Of a stretch of DNA of 43,169 nucleotides, positions 26,301-33,251 are shown in pieces (positions within the stretch are counted from its first letter, which is position 1; each line of letters opens with the position of its first letter). The position numbers and the translations under genes are program-made. The notes below the pieces were generated by a model, which searched no databases, was not told where the DNA came from, and saw only the letters and a list, made by a program, of their open reading frames with translations. The stretch is from UBA1801 sp035353395 (GTDB lineage: Bacteria; Acidobacteriota; Holophagae; Holophagales; Holophagaceae), in NCBI GenBank assembly GCA_035353395.1, contig DAOPZL010000021.1:1-43169 (forward strand). Reading direction: 5' to 3'.

Positions 26301-27667
26301 CACTCCACCCCCCCCGTGAAGCCGAAGCCCCCGCACTGGCTCGCGAGGGCGCAGAGCCGGTTGCGCAGGAGGGACCAGGCCGCGCCCTGCTTGGCCAGGC
26401 GGTCGTTGTCGTGGGTTTCGCTGTAGTGGATCAGGGGGCCCACCCGTCCGGACTGGCGGATGACGTGGTCCAGGTAGCCCGATACCTCCCGGGGCGTGTG
26501 GTTCTGGAAGAGCTCCGAGTAGGCCCACTGCATGCCCCCCTCGGTGAGCAGCGCCTCCGTGGCCTCCCAGGCGCCCCCCAGGCCCTCCAGGAGGAAGGTG
26601 CAGCCGGGGAACTCCTGGTGGACCCGGGCGACGAGGTACTGCCAGGCGGGGACGGGCACCATGTAGCCCGCATCGCAGCGGAAGCCGTCGACTCCTCGGC
26701 GGCACCAGGTCAGCAGGGCGTCGGCCGTCAGTTCCCAGAGCTCCGGGTGGCGGTTGTCCAGCTCCACCAGGTCCCCCCAGGTGACGCCCCAGGCGCCGGG
26801 GCTGCGGAAGGCGCCGCCAGGTTCGCGCTTGAACCAGCCCGGACGCTGGTCCTGGAGCCTGGAGCCCCAGCCGGTGTGGTTCACCACGATATCGAGGAAG
26901 ACCAGGCCCCCCCGGAGGTGCACCGCGTAGGCCAGCTCCCGGAACTGGTCCACGGCGGTCGTGCGCCGGTCGAAGTCCACCAGGGCCGGATCGATGCCCG
27001 TGAGGTCCAGGATGGCGTAGGGACTGCCGAACCGGCCCATGCGGGCATAGGTCGTGGGCGTGGGGCCGACGGGAAGCAGGTGGAGGATCCGGCAGCCCAG
27101 GGTCCCGAGGATGTGGGGCACGCAGGCCGTGAGGTCCCGGAGCTTGCCGGAGGGAGGGATCACGGCGTAGCCCTGGAGGTCCAGGGCCTTGAGCTGCTCC
27201 TCCAGGGCCGGCATCCGCGTGGTCCTGGTCGTCCTGGCCTCGCCGAACATGCGGGGGAAGGCGCAGTAGAGGGTGTTGCCGGTCCGGAGATGGTCCGGCT
27301 GGACGGCGATCCCCACATCCTCCCCTGCGGGCCAGTGCTGGCGGCCCTCCGGGTCGACGCAGTAGGCCTTGGCCCTGAAGTAGCCGGGCTCCGTCAGGGC
27401 CAGGTCCAGCTCCCAGCCTCCCTCCGCCGGCTTCAGGGGGATGTCCCGCCAGGAGGCCCCCGCGAAGGTCCGGGCTTCGCTCGGGCGGGCGCCGGAGAGC
27501 GCGATGATCTCCTCCCGGGCCTCGGCGGCGCGGGTGAGGTTCGTGCGGAGCAGGGCGCGCCATCCGCCTTCGCCGGGGGCCGGGTGGGTAAGCTCGACCC
27601 GGAGGCGGTCCCCGGCGTAGCGGACGAGGCGCTGGCCTGGGGAAGGGGTCATGGCTGGAAAGGACAT
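23381..27667 (-). CDS. Bifunctional glycogen debranching enzyme (GH13 + GH133, AGL-like)
   Basis: A 1428-aa protein joining two debranching activities, as in eukaryotic AGL. The N-terminal part (~130-560) is a GH13 glucanotransferase barrel with DIVVNHTGWGS, nucleophile D332 in GVDGFRCDAGY, acid E361 in FLLEGLGG and D420 in SETHDNDRLA. A middle beta-rich region follows (~760-1000). The C-terminal part (~1025-1415) is a GH133 amylo-alpha-1,6-glucosidase: YPWFLDWGRDALVAARGLL, DSTANRDTSDAPLWF, PPHFTWMDTNYPAGTPREG, RPNQLFAVTLG and YHNGTAWCWLLP. Most bacteria use a GlgX-type direct debrancher or only the GH133 part. The first gene of the operon with glgB and glgP, it would finish phosphorylase limit dextrins. 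The ATG at 27667 is used; 27652 is also possible. Specificities are inferred from domains. Confidence 0.9.
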   Translation of the reverse strand: MSFPAMTPSPGQRLVRYAGDRLRVELTHPAPGEGGWRALLRTNLTRAAEAREEIIALSGARPSEARTFAGASWRDIPLKPAEGGWELDLALTEPGYFRAKAYCVDPEGRQHWPAGEDVGIAVQPDHLRTGNTLYCAFPRMFGEARTTRTTRMPALEEQLKALDLQGYAVIPPSGKLRDLTACVPHILGTLGCRILHLLPVGPTPTTYARMGRFGSPYAILDLTGIDPALVDFDRRTTAVDQFRELAYAVHLRGGLVFLDIVVNHTGWGSRLQDQRPGWFKREPGGAFRSPGAWGVTWGDLVELDNRHPELWELTADALLTWCRRGVDGFRCDAGYMVPVPAWQYLVARVHQEFPGCTFLLEGLGGAWEATEALLTEGGMQWAYSELFQNHTPREVSGYLDHVIRQSGRVGPLIHYSETHDNDRLAKQGAAWSLLRNRLCALASQCGGFGFTGGVEWLAAEKIDVHEARGMAWGAEPNLVPELARINRLLKDHPCFFDGARLERLSPEDAPVLALRRTSQDGLDRCLVLVNLDPASPHDLALPPEAWEGLGPSPVDLLEQEPPGTRLEPGACFCLAASHTPAGLAGDAYRALRAQAALAYRHLEQVLPCEKLGPIDWRILGGLVARDPAAFLACLPSLDEAEAERDLAAALASALAGDRYRPVVTWRTADVGRVVPVPPGHWLLVQDDSPFEITLRREGRRPLHLRSVPGGSGFFAAVFPAELRTLDADSQDAELVLDRFAEAGRQAAGRLRLLAPRPRFVPDTLAGLALLTNGRGAMVRLHADLGAVASKYDCLLGANLHPSAPCDRHVLAKRVRAWIIADGFLTALDGDNLVAFEPGPPARWVFVANAGDGRTVEVALTAGMVPESNTVVLEFTRPETPPRLGEDLPAACAVSLTLRVDLEDRGFHAETRADPETGAWWAGHTRLLADRPGFLFAPAEDRTLRCWAGAGSYHPGPEWCLGLPHPVEASRGMASTGDAWSPGWFDVPLPRGGTVTLTASAEPGEPPAGRLEPAPLSSDADTFGGQLRRACSAFLVRRDEGRTVIAGYPWFLDWGRDALVAARGLLAAGHREEVLRLLLTFARLEDRGTLPNMLAADSTANRDTSDAPLWFSLACDETATALGAGIFDRPVDGQRALREVLASIARNYLAGTPNGILVDHASGLVWSPPHFTWMDTNYPAGTPREGYPVEIQALWIHLLRQLERLEVPGDWGGLAALATASLEAFWNEEAGCLHDLLGAPRGKAADLATPDGQVRPNQLFAVTLGLVPGIRARRIVETVSRFLLVPGALRSLAPLPVPAPAPILAADGRLLNDPLHPYWGRYEGDEDTRRKPAYHNGTAWCWLLPTFCEALARAWDFSPEATAAARAYLGSSDRLLKEGCVGHLPEILDGDAPHLQRGCDAQAWSAAEAFRVWELLASKMGDTQPMDPR

Positions 27668-27705
27668 GAGGTCTCGGTCTGGAGCGTCATATCATCATTT
27701 CGTCC

Positions 27706-28410
27706 ATGGAGGCGCGCAAGGTGAAAGTCGTGTCTGGGGAAGAGAAGGGAAGGGCGCCCGTGTTCGATCTCGCCGAGGTGCGCGCAAGGACGAGGGAGTA
27801 TTTCGACGCGGCCGGGGCGCGCTACCTGGAACTGTTCAGGGACGAGCTCGAGGCCAAGCCCTTCGACCGCGCCCTGCTGGGCCGGTTCGCGGCGGGCCTG
27901 GGACCCGGCGCCCGGGTGTGCGATGCCGGCTGCGGCCCCTGCGGGCACGTGACCCGGCTGCTGGCCGACCATGGGCTGGTTCCGGTGGGCATCGACCTGT
28001 CCGAGCGGTGCATCGAGCTTGCCAGGGCGGCCCAACCCGGCCTCGCCTTCGAGGTGATGGACATGCTGGCCATGCGGTTCGGGCCGGGCAGCCTGGACGG
28101 CCTGGTCGCCTGCTATGCGCTGCCCTATGTCCCGAAGGCGCACATCCCGGCCCTGCTGGCCGAGTTCCGGAGGGTGCTGAGGCCCGGCGGGCACCTGCTG
28201 GTCGTCGCGAAGGAGGGCGAGGGCGAGGGCTACCTCGACGACCCCATGGGGTCCGGACTTCGGACGTTCTTCGCCAGCTTCACCGAATCCGAACTGAAAG
28301 GACTGGTCGAGGCGAACGGGTTCACCTGCACCTTCTCCGTGACCCGCGCGCCCTATCCGGAGGAGTACCAGGTCGGCCGGATCTTCCTCCTGGCGGAGCG
28401 GGGCGCCTGA
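27706..28410 (+). CDS. Class I SAM-dependent methyltransferase
   Basis: A 234-aa soluble methyltransferase. Motif I is VCDAGCGPCGHVTRLLADHG, followed by the acidic residue of motif II in PVGIDLSERCIELA, and post-motifs GLVACYALPYVP and FRRVLRPGGHLLVVAKEG; substrate is not predictable. It is divergent from the debranching-enzyme gene with only 38 bp between the two starts, so promoters overlap; a TATCAT sequence at about 27689 could be its -10. The ATG at 27706 lacks a clear ribosome binding site. GTG at 27760 (VFDLAEVRARTREYF), preceded by AAGGG, is a credible later start. It is convergent with the thermonuclease gene (10-bp gap). Confidence 0.86.
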   Translation: MEARKVKVVSGEEKGRAPVFDLAEVRARTREYFDAAGARYLELFRDELEAKPFDRALLGRFAAGLGPGARVCDAGCGPCGHVTRLLADHGLVPVGIDLSERCIELARAAQPGLAFEVMDMLAMRFGPGSLDGLVACYALPYVPKAHIPALLAEFRRVLRPGGHLLVVAKEGEGEGYLDDPMGSGLRTFFASFTESELKGLVEANGFTCTFSVTRAPYPEEYQVGRIFLLAERGA

Positions 28411-28420
28411 GCGCAGGCGC

Positions 28421-28981
28421 CTACCGGCGGGCCTTCCTCCAGGCCCAGGGTTCGACGGGATCGGGGTAGGCCCAAAGGCCCTTCCGCGCCTTCCGCGCCA
28501 CCGACTGGGCCGCGGCATAGCGCGCCGCGTCTCCCGGGAACTGGGTTCCGGCATAGTGTTCGTAGAACCAGACGAGCCCCTCCTCGAGCATCTCCAGGTT
28601 GACGTCCTGCCCCTGGAACAGGACCTTGCCCAGGGTCCGGCCGTACCGGTCCACGCCCCGGGTCATGACCTGGACCTGGCGCCCGAAGACTCGATCCGAG
28701 AGCACCTGCTTGGCCACCTTCCCGAAAGCCTGGTTCTTCTCGGGCGCGTCGATGCCCAGGAGGCGGATCCGGAAGGAGCGTTCGCCGGCATCCAGCAGGG
28801 TGAGCGTGTCCCCGTCCTGGATGCCTACCACCTTGCCTTCCAGCACGGAGGCGGGCGCGGGGATTCCCACCAGCGGGGGCGCGGGCTGGACGAGAGGCTT
28901 CGCCGCGGCGGGCAAGGGAACCGCCAGGAACATCCACAGGGCGGGACCGACAATTCCGGCGAAAGAACAACGCATGTGCAT
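28421..28981 (-). CDS. Secreted thermonuclease (staphylococcal nuclease-like)
   Basis: A 186-aa protein with an N-terminal signal peptide (GPALWMFLAVPLPAAA, cleavage around residue 27) and one SNase domain. Conserved elements: VVGIQDGDTLTLLD, then IRLLGIDAPEKNQ with the catalytic Arg, Asp and Glu, and DRYGRTLGKV with the second catalytic Arg. VNLEMLEEGLVWFYEHY and the closing LWAYPDPVEPWAWRK are typical of secreted Gram-negative relatives. It should be a Ca2+-dependent nuclease acting on DNA/RNA in the periplasm or outside. The start is one of two ATGs two codons apart (28981 or 28975); AGGA lies 11 bases before the first. The 294 bp upstream hold no gene I can support. Confidence 0.9.
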   Translation of the reverse strand: MHMRCSFAGIVGPALWMFLAVPLPAAAKPLVQPAPPLVGIPAPASVLEGKVVGIQDGDTLTLLDAGERSFRIRLLGIDAPEKNQAFGKVAKQVLSDRVFGRQVQVMTRGVDRYGRTLGKVLFQGQDVNLEMLEEGLVWFYEHYAGTQFPGDAARYAAAQSVARKARKGLWAYPDPVEPWAWRKARR

Positions 28982-29275
28982 GTGCTATATTTTCCTGCGT
29001 TTCCGAATCGTTGTCACGAAATGAGGTCGAAATGTGAATAAATATGATTAATTTGTTGAAATTCCATGCGCGGGGGCTCCGGGACCACCTGTGCCGAGAA
29101 ATATCCCGGAATTCATGAGTCATGTTTGATTAATCGACGAATCAGGCCGTTTGCCTGGTTGACCGGGTGGAATGCCGGCGCGGCGATGATGTCCGGTCAG
29201 AAACTGGTTGCAATAAAATGAACATATGCTCATCATTTCCTCAGGTTCGCCACGCGCACTCCCGGAGGGCATGCC

Positions 29276-29710
29276 ATGAAGATCGGCATCATCATCTGCA
29301 ACCGCTACCACAACTGCGGAGGCGGCAAGTGCCTGCGCGCCTTCCACGCGCGCGAAGGCGCCTTCGCCCGCTACAAGGACCAGGATGTCGAGCTGGTCGG
29401 CTACGCGAACTGCGGCGGCTGCCCCGGCGGCAACGTGGAGTACGTCCCCGCCGAGATGAAGAAGAACGGCGCGGAGGTCATCCACCTGGCCACCTGCATG
29501 CTCGTCGGATATCCCCCCTGCAGCCACATCGAGGCCTTCACCCGGTTCATCCCGGTGAAGTACGGCCTCGACGTCGCCATCGGCTCGCACCCGATCCCCC
29601 AGAACTACTACCTGACGCACCAGGAGCTGGGGACCTGGCAGCCGGAGAAGTGGCAGGAGCGCATCCAGGACGTGCTCACCTACGAGAAGACCCGCCTGGC
29701 CTACGACTAG
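29276..29710 (+). CDS. CGGC domain-containing protein
   Basis: A 144-aa cytosolic protein of the CGGC family, whose function is unknown but whose clustered cysteines suggest metal or redox chemistry. Seen: MKIGIIICNRYHNCGGGKC at the start (C8, C14, C19), the name-giving NCGGCPGG near residue 50, HLATCMLVGYPPC and a final LTHQELGTWQPEKW. GGAGG precedes the ATG by eight bases. It has its own AT-rich promoter region (29160-29260, with TTGCAA and several -10-like hexamers) and is followed by a palindromic element before convergent metK. Confidence 0.88.
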   Translation: MKIGIIICNRYHNCGGGKCLRAFHAREGAFARYKDQDVELVGYANCGGCPGGNVEYVPAEMKKNGAEVIHLATCMLVGYPPCSHIEAFTRFIPVKYGLDVAIGSHPIPQNYYLTHQELGTWQPEKWQERIQDVLTYEKTRLAYD

Positions 29711-29848
29711 GGAGGAGCGGAACGGGCCGGCCGCCCGGCGAAGGGGGCCGGACGGCCTGCCCAGGATCGCGAAGGCGGTGCTTCCCCTCCGCCGGGCGGA
29801 TTCGGCACGGCGTTCCGTGGGCCTGCGCCTGGCAGCGGCGCTCTTCTC

Positions 29849-29925
29849 ATCCCCTTCGTCCCATTTTTCCTTGTTGAAAGTATTTTTAATAATTTATCAA
29901 CAAGGATGCAAGGGATGAAAGGGAT
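29849..29925. repeat. Long imperfect palindrome between convergent genes
   Basis: Two 29-base arms (29849-29877 and 29897-29925) pair with 23 matches, including a perfect 10-bp inner stem TCCTTGTTGA/TCAACAAGGA, around a 19-base AT-rich loop. It lies between the CGGC gene (plus) and metK (minus) and could end transcription from both sides. It differs in sequence from the 18850/39339 family. The arms look like a small dispersed palindromic repeat, but only one copy is present in this window. Confidence 0.65.
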
Positions 29926-29988
29926 TAAATCCAAGGGAGCCTGAGTTGCATGTCTACCGGCGACGACCGGGGGGCGCGGGGCGCCCTT

Positions 29989-31149
29989 TCAGTTCCCGGC
30001 CTGGAGGTCGTCCAGGGCGCGTTCCCAGGTGAAGGCCGGCTCGCTGCGCCCGAAGTGGCCCCGCCTCGCCGTCTCCAGGTAGATGGGCCTCAGGAGGTCC
30101 AGGGACTGGATGATCCCCCGGGGGGTCAGGTCGAACCGTCCGGAGGCCAGCCGCTCGAGGTCTGCATCCGGAAGGATTCCCGTGCCGAAGGTCGTCAGCA
30201 TCAGGGAGGTGGGCTCGGCCCTGCCGATCGCATAGGAGACCTGGACCTGGCAGCGCTTCGCCAGGCCCGAGGCCACGACGCTCTTGGCGACCCGCCGGGC
30301 GGCGTAGGCGGCGGAGCGGTCGACCTTGCTCGGGTCCTTGCCGCTGAAGGCCCCGCCTCCGTGCGGGCAGGCCCCTCCGTAGGTGTCCACGATGATCTTC
30401 CGTCCCGTCACGCCCGTGTCCCCCTCGGGCCCGCCGGTCACGAAACGGCCGGTGGGGTTGATGAGGATCCGCGCCGAGGCCGTCGCTTCGGGACCGATGA
30501 CGGGCGAGATGATCTCCTCCCGGACCGCCTCCCGCAGCCTGGCATCCGGCACGTCCGGATCGTGCTGGGTCGAGAGGACCACGGTGTGGATCCCCACCGG
30601 GCTCCCGTCGGCGTAGCGGAGCGTGACCTGGCTCTTGGCGTCCGGCCGCAGGAAAGGGATCCTGCCGGATTTCCGGACTTCCGCCTGCCTCATGACCAGG
30701 CGATGGGCCAGGGTCAGCGCCAAGGGCATGAGCTCGGGGGTCTCGTCGCAGGCGAAGCCGAACATCATGCCCTGGTCGCCGGCCCCCTGTTCGCCGTCGG
30801 CGCGGTCCACCCCCTGGTTGATGTCCAGGCTCTGGCCGTTGAGCACCATGCGCAGGTCGTGCCGGGCCGGATCGAAGCCGGACTCGGCGGTGTAGCCGAT
30901 GCTCGTCAGCACGTCCCTGGCGAGGCCGGGAATCACGTCACGGAGGGCCGGGATCAGGTCCGGGACGCTGGCCCGGAACTCGCCCGCCACGGCGAGGAAA
31001 TCCTTCGCGATCAGGGTCTCGCAGGCGACCTTGGCGTGGGGGTCCCGGGCGATCAGCCAGTCGAGCACCGCGTCGGAGACCTGGTCGGCGATCTTGTCGG
31101 GATGGCCTTCGGAGACGGATTCGGAGGTGAAGAGGTATTCGCGCGTCAT
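29989..31149 (-). CDS. metK: S-adenosylmethionine synthetase
   Basis: Makes SAM from ATP and methionine. The 386-aa protein has all three family domains: FTSESVSEGHPDKIADQVSD at residues 7-26 (ATP/metal loop), NGQSLDINQGV and the hexapeptide GAGDQG, then the phosphate-binding GGGAFSGKDPSKVDRSAAY. The ATG at 31147-31149 follows GAGGACCCC. An in-frame ATG-ATG farther upstream (near 31329) is not a protein start; it falls in the riboswitch. A promoter, riboswitch and a GC-rich hairpin (31168-31184, 7-bp stem) precede the gene, so it is feedback-controlled by its own product. Confidence 0.97.
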   Translation of the reverse strand: MTREYLFTSESVSEGHPDKIADQVSDAVLDWLIARDPHAKVACETLIAKDFLAVAGEFRASVPDLIPALRDVIPGLARDVLTSIGYTAESGFDPARHDLRMVLNGQSLDINQGVDRADGEQGAGDQGMMFGFACDETPELMPLALTLAHRLVMRQAEVRKSGRIPFLRPDAKSQVTLRYADGSPVGIHTVVLSTQHDPDVPDARLREAVREEIISPVIGPEATASARILINPTGRFVTGGPEGDTGVTGRKIIVDTYGGACPHGGGAFSGKDPSKVDRSAAYAARRVAKSVVASGLAKRCQVQVSYAIGRAEPTSLMLTTFGTGILPDADLERLASGRFDLTPRGIIQSLDLLRPIYLETARRGHFGRSEPAFTWERALDDLQAGN

Positions 31150-31249
31150 GGGGTCCTCGGGGAGGATGGGCCGCGGGGCGGCCCGTTCTGAAGGGCTCAA
31201 GGTCGAGAGGGTCCGGGTTGAGGGAAGTTCGCCGCTCCCGTTCAGGTTG

Positions 31250-31337
31250 TTCCCTGCGCATGGGATCCAAGGATCCAGGGCACCGTGGCGTCCTGCCCGG
31301 TTGCCGGCCCCGCGAGGGGCACTCATCATGCAAGGCC
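31250..31337 (-). promoter_or_regulatory. SAM riboswitch of the SAM-I/SAM-IV clan
   Basis: The minus-strand leader of metK can fold as follows. P1: CCTTGCATG (5') with CATGCGCAGG (3', 31253-31262). P2: GCCCC-TCGC-GGGGC. Then the conserved CCGGCAACC. P3: ACCG with CGGT, running into GGTGCC. P4-like hairpin: GGATC-CTTG-GATCC. The order ATGAGTGCC, GGCCGGCAACC, GGTGCC is the SAM-I/SAM-IV core; the short P2 without a kink-turn is closer to the SAM-IV or SAM-I/IV variant. Transcription from the adjacent promoter would start at the 5' side of P1. A 7-bp GC hairpin between aptamer and ATG may be part of the expression platform. Exact class needs a covariance search. Confidence 0.78.
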
Positions 31338-31338
31338 C

Positions 31339-31366
31339 ACTCTACCCGAGGGGCGCTGCGTGTCAA
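31339..31366 (-). promoter_or_regulatory. Promoter of metK
   Basis: On the minus strand a canonical -35 TTGACA (31361-31366), 16-base spacer and -10 TAGAGT (31339-31344) are present. The expected start site (~31332) coincides with the 5' edge of the SAM riboswitch, which supports both calls. Confidence 0.8.
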
Positions 31367-31451
31367 GACGGGCGGAGGGGGCGCCATCCCGGCGTCCGGG
31401 GAGGAACACATCCGCGGTCCCCTGGACGTCGTATTTCGCTTTTATTTTGGC

Positions 31452-31479
31452 TTGTGGAGGCCGTTGGCTTTTCTACACT
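31452..31479 (+). promoter_or_regulatory. Candidate promoter of mraZ and the mra operon
   Basis: TTGTGG (31452-31457), 16-base spacer, TACACT (31474-31479). The predicted start (~31486) falls at the first repeat of the MraZ operator, a geometry suited to repression. The -35 is weak. Confidence 0.45.
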
Positions 31480-31485
31480 TGTGGG

Positions 31486-31530
31486 TGGAACTCAGTGGCA
31501 AAAAATGGAACGAAGTGGATCTTTGTGGTC
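31486..31530 (+). promoter_or_regulatory. MraZ operator: five TGG repeats at exact 10-bp spacing
   Basis: TGG occurs at 31486, 31496, 31506, 31516 and 31526, each as TGGNN followed by a 5-base spacer. MraZ is known to bind TGGG-type direct repeats separated by 5 bases in its own promoter, so this array 50 bp before the mraZ start is very likely its autoregulatory site. Each repeat falls on the same helix face, matching the ring-shaped MraZ oligomer. Five repeats are more than the three known from E. coli. Confidence 0.85.
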
Positions 31531-31580
31531 GACCTCGCTCTTTTCGGCGCCCTGGGGGACGTTCTTGAAAGGTCAACCCG

Positions 31581-31876
31581 GTGCTGCGACTCCGCGGCAA
31601 TTCCCCGGCCACGGTGGACGAAAAGGGACGGCTGAAGCTGCCCTCCGCCTTCAAGGCCGACCTGGAAGCCTTCGCGAAGGGCGAGGGTGGGGGGACCTCC
31701 CGCCACTATCTGACCTCCCTGGACGGGAAGAGCGCCCGTCTCTATCCCCTGCCGGTCTGGGAGGCCATCGAGGCCCGCCTCGCCCAGGTGCCGGGCACCA
31801 ATCCCGCCAAGCGCCGGTTCCTGGAAGTGACCGCCTACTACGGCAGTGAAGTGGAACCCGATGCCCAGGGCCGTTT
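31581..31876 (+). CDS. mraZ: Transcriptional regulator MraZ, 3' end lost in gap
   Basis: The first 98 residues of MraZ, the AbrB-fold repressor at the head of the division/cell wall cluster. Seen: NSPATVDEKGRLKLPSAFK (first SpoVT/AbrB-like unit) and LYPLPVWEAIEARLAQVPG, closing with EVEPDAQGR at the start of the second unit, where the N-run begins. About 50-60 residues are missing relative to a usual ~150 aa. It starts with GTG at 31581, with AAAGG ten bases upstream. The open frame through the N-run into rsmH is an artefact, not a fusion. Confidence 0.92.
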
Positions 31877-31976
31877 NNNNNNNNNNNNNNNNNNNNNNNN
31901 NNNNNNNNNNNNNNNNNNNNNNNNNNNNNNNNNNNNNNNNNNNNNNNNNNNNNNNNNNNNNNNNNNNNNNNNNNNN
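31877..31976. other. Assembly gap (100 N) across mraZ/rsmH
   Basis: Exactly 100 N, a placeholder length. The missing C-terminal part of MraZ (~55 residues) and N-terminal part of RsmH (~57 residues) require roughly 350 bp, so the real gap is larger than shown. Flanks share no overlap. Confidence 0.95.
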
Positions 31977-32780
31977 CCGTACGCCCGGGACGCGGCCAAG
32001 GCCAGGCTGGGCCACGACCCCCGCCTCTCCATCCTCGCCGGGACCTATGAAGACGTCTGGAACGATCCCTCCTTCGAAGCCTGGTCCCATCTGCAGGCCC
32101 CGGAGGGCTTCGACGCCGTCCTGATGGACCTCGGCGTCTCGTCCCTCCACTTGAAAAATCCGCGGCGCGGGTTCAGTTTCATGGAAGAAGGTCCGCTGGA
32201 CATGCGGATGAACCCGGAATCCGGGCCCACCGCGCTCCAGTGGATCGCGGAACAGGATGAACGCAGCTTGGCCGACGCCATCTACAGCTATGGAGAAGAA
32301 CGGGCCTCCCGTCCCATTGCGAAGGCGATCCTGGCCGCTTTCCAGGAAGGGCGGCTCCACACGACCCTGGACCTGGCCGCGGCCGTCTACACGGTGCTGT
32401 CCCCGGAGATCGCCAGGCGCAGGAAGCAGATCAACCCCGCCACCCGCACTTTCCAGGCCATCCGGATCGCCGTCAACGGCGAGCTGGCGGGGCTGGGAGC
32501 TTCCATCGAACAGGCCGTCCGCCGCCTGAAGCCGGGCGGACGCATCGCCGTCATCTCGTTCCACAGCCTGGAGGACCGCATCGTCAAGCAGACCCTGCGG
32601 CGCCTCGCGGGCGTCTACGACGGGCCCGGCAGGGTCGCGCCCGAACCTCTCCCGAGGCACATCCGGCTCGTCCACCCCCGGGGTCTCCAGGCTTCCGAAG
32701 CCGAAACCACCGCCAATCCACCTTCCCGCTCCGCCCGTCTCAGGATCGGGGAACGTTCCAGCGAATCGAGAATGCCATGA
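31977..32780 (+). CDS. rsmH: 16S rRNA (cytosine-1402-N4)-methyltransferase, 5' end lost in gap
   Basis: The last 267 residues of RsmH (MraW), which methylates C1402 in the ribosomal P site using SAM. The remaining part starts just after the SAM-binding acidic region and includes VLMDLGVSSLHLKNPRRGFSF, GPLDMRMNPESGPTALQW, YGEERASRPIAKAI, NPATRTFQAIRIAVNGEL, GGRIAVISFHSLEDRIVK, and ends RSARLRIGERS. All are diagnostic. About 57 N-terminal residues, with the glycine-rich SAM motif, are in the gap. Its stop overlaps the ftsL start as ATGA. Confidence 0.95.
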   Translation, partial: PYARDAAKARLGHDPRLSILAGTYEDVWNDPSFEAWSHLQAPEGFDAVLMDLGVSSLHLKNPRRGFSFMEEGPLDMRMNPESGPTALQWIAEQDERSLADAIYSYGEERASRPIAKAILAAFQEGRLHTTLDLAAAVYTVLSPEIARRRKQINPATRTFQAIRIAVNGELAGLGASIEQAVRRLKPGGRIAVISFHSLEDRIVKQTLRRLAGVYDGPGRVAPEPLPRHIRLVHPRGLQASEAETTANPPSRSARLRIGERSSESRMP

Positions 32781-33151
32781 ACGTCATGCCGAACTCCCGC
32801 CGCTACTCTCCCCTCCAGAACCGCCAGGTCGAAGGGGAAGGCATCTTCCGGATGCTCCTCCTGGCCCTGGCCGTGGCCATGCCCCTGGCCACGATGGCCT
32901 ACCTGAAGATCCAGCAGACGCGCCTCGGCTACGAGATGAGCGACATCCGGGCCCGCATCGGCCACGAGGAGGAGACCCAGCGCCAGCTGCTCCTGGAGAG
33001 GTCCAGGTTCCAGCGGGACGAGGAGATCCAGACCTTCGCGGAGGAGTCGGGGCTCCAGCCTCGCAAGCAGGGACACCTCATCCGCAGGACGTTCACGCGC
33101 GAGGACCAGCGCCTGGCCAGGCTGAACCCCGTTCCTGCCAACGGCCTCTGA
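32777..33151 (+). CDS. ftsL: Cell division protein FtsL-like
   Basis: A 124-aa bitopic membrane protein: a short basic N-terminus, one membrane helix (residues ~26-43, LLLALAVAMPLATMAYLK) and a periplasmic coiled coil (QTRLGYEMSDIRARIGHEEE and LLLERSRFQRDEEIQ). This topology, size and the place between rsmH and ftsI mark FtsL, which joins FtsB/FtsQ in the divisome and activates FtsWI. Sequence similarity among FtsL proteins is low, so the call rests mainly on topology and synteny. ATG at 32777 overlaps the rsmH stop; 32786 is a second possible start. Confidence 0.85.
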   Translation: MNVMPNSRRYSPLQNRQVEGEGIFRMLLLALAVAMPLATMAYLKIQQTRLGYEMSDIRARIGHEEETQRQLLLERSRFQRDEEIQTFAEESGLQPRKQGHLIRRTFTREDQRLARLNPVPANGL

Positions 33152-33251
33152 GGCCTCGAGGGGCGTTCAGGGATTTTCCGCGGGGTGCAGTAGCATGGAG
33201 AGGACGCTCCGGGCCGGCTCGCGGCATCCTGGGGCTTGAGGGGTTCGGCAC

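Noticed and set aside
23366..27724. A 1452-codon open frame on the plus strand opposite the debranching enzyme gene
   Set aside because: It mirrors the real gene in a high-GC sequence; the translation is Gly/Arg/Pro/Gln-rich with no motif, while the minus-strand frame has two complete enzyme domains.
31486..31530. The 10-bp periodic repeats as a CRISPR or minisatellite
   Set aside because: Only three bases are conserved per unit and spacing matches MraZ binding; there are no long identical repeats or cas genes.
31581..32780. An apparent MraZ-RsmH fusion protein
   Set aside because: The frame passes through 100 N placeholder bases and both partners lack the parts that would be in the gap; they are separate genes.
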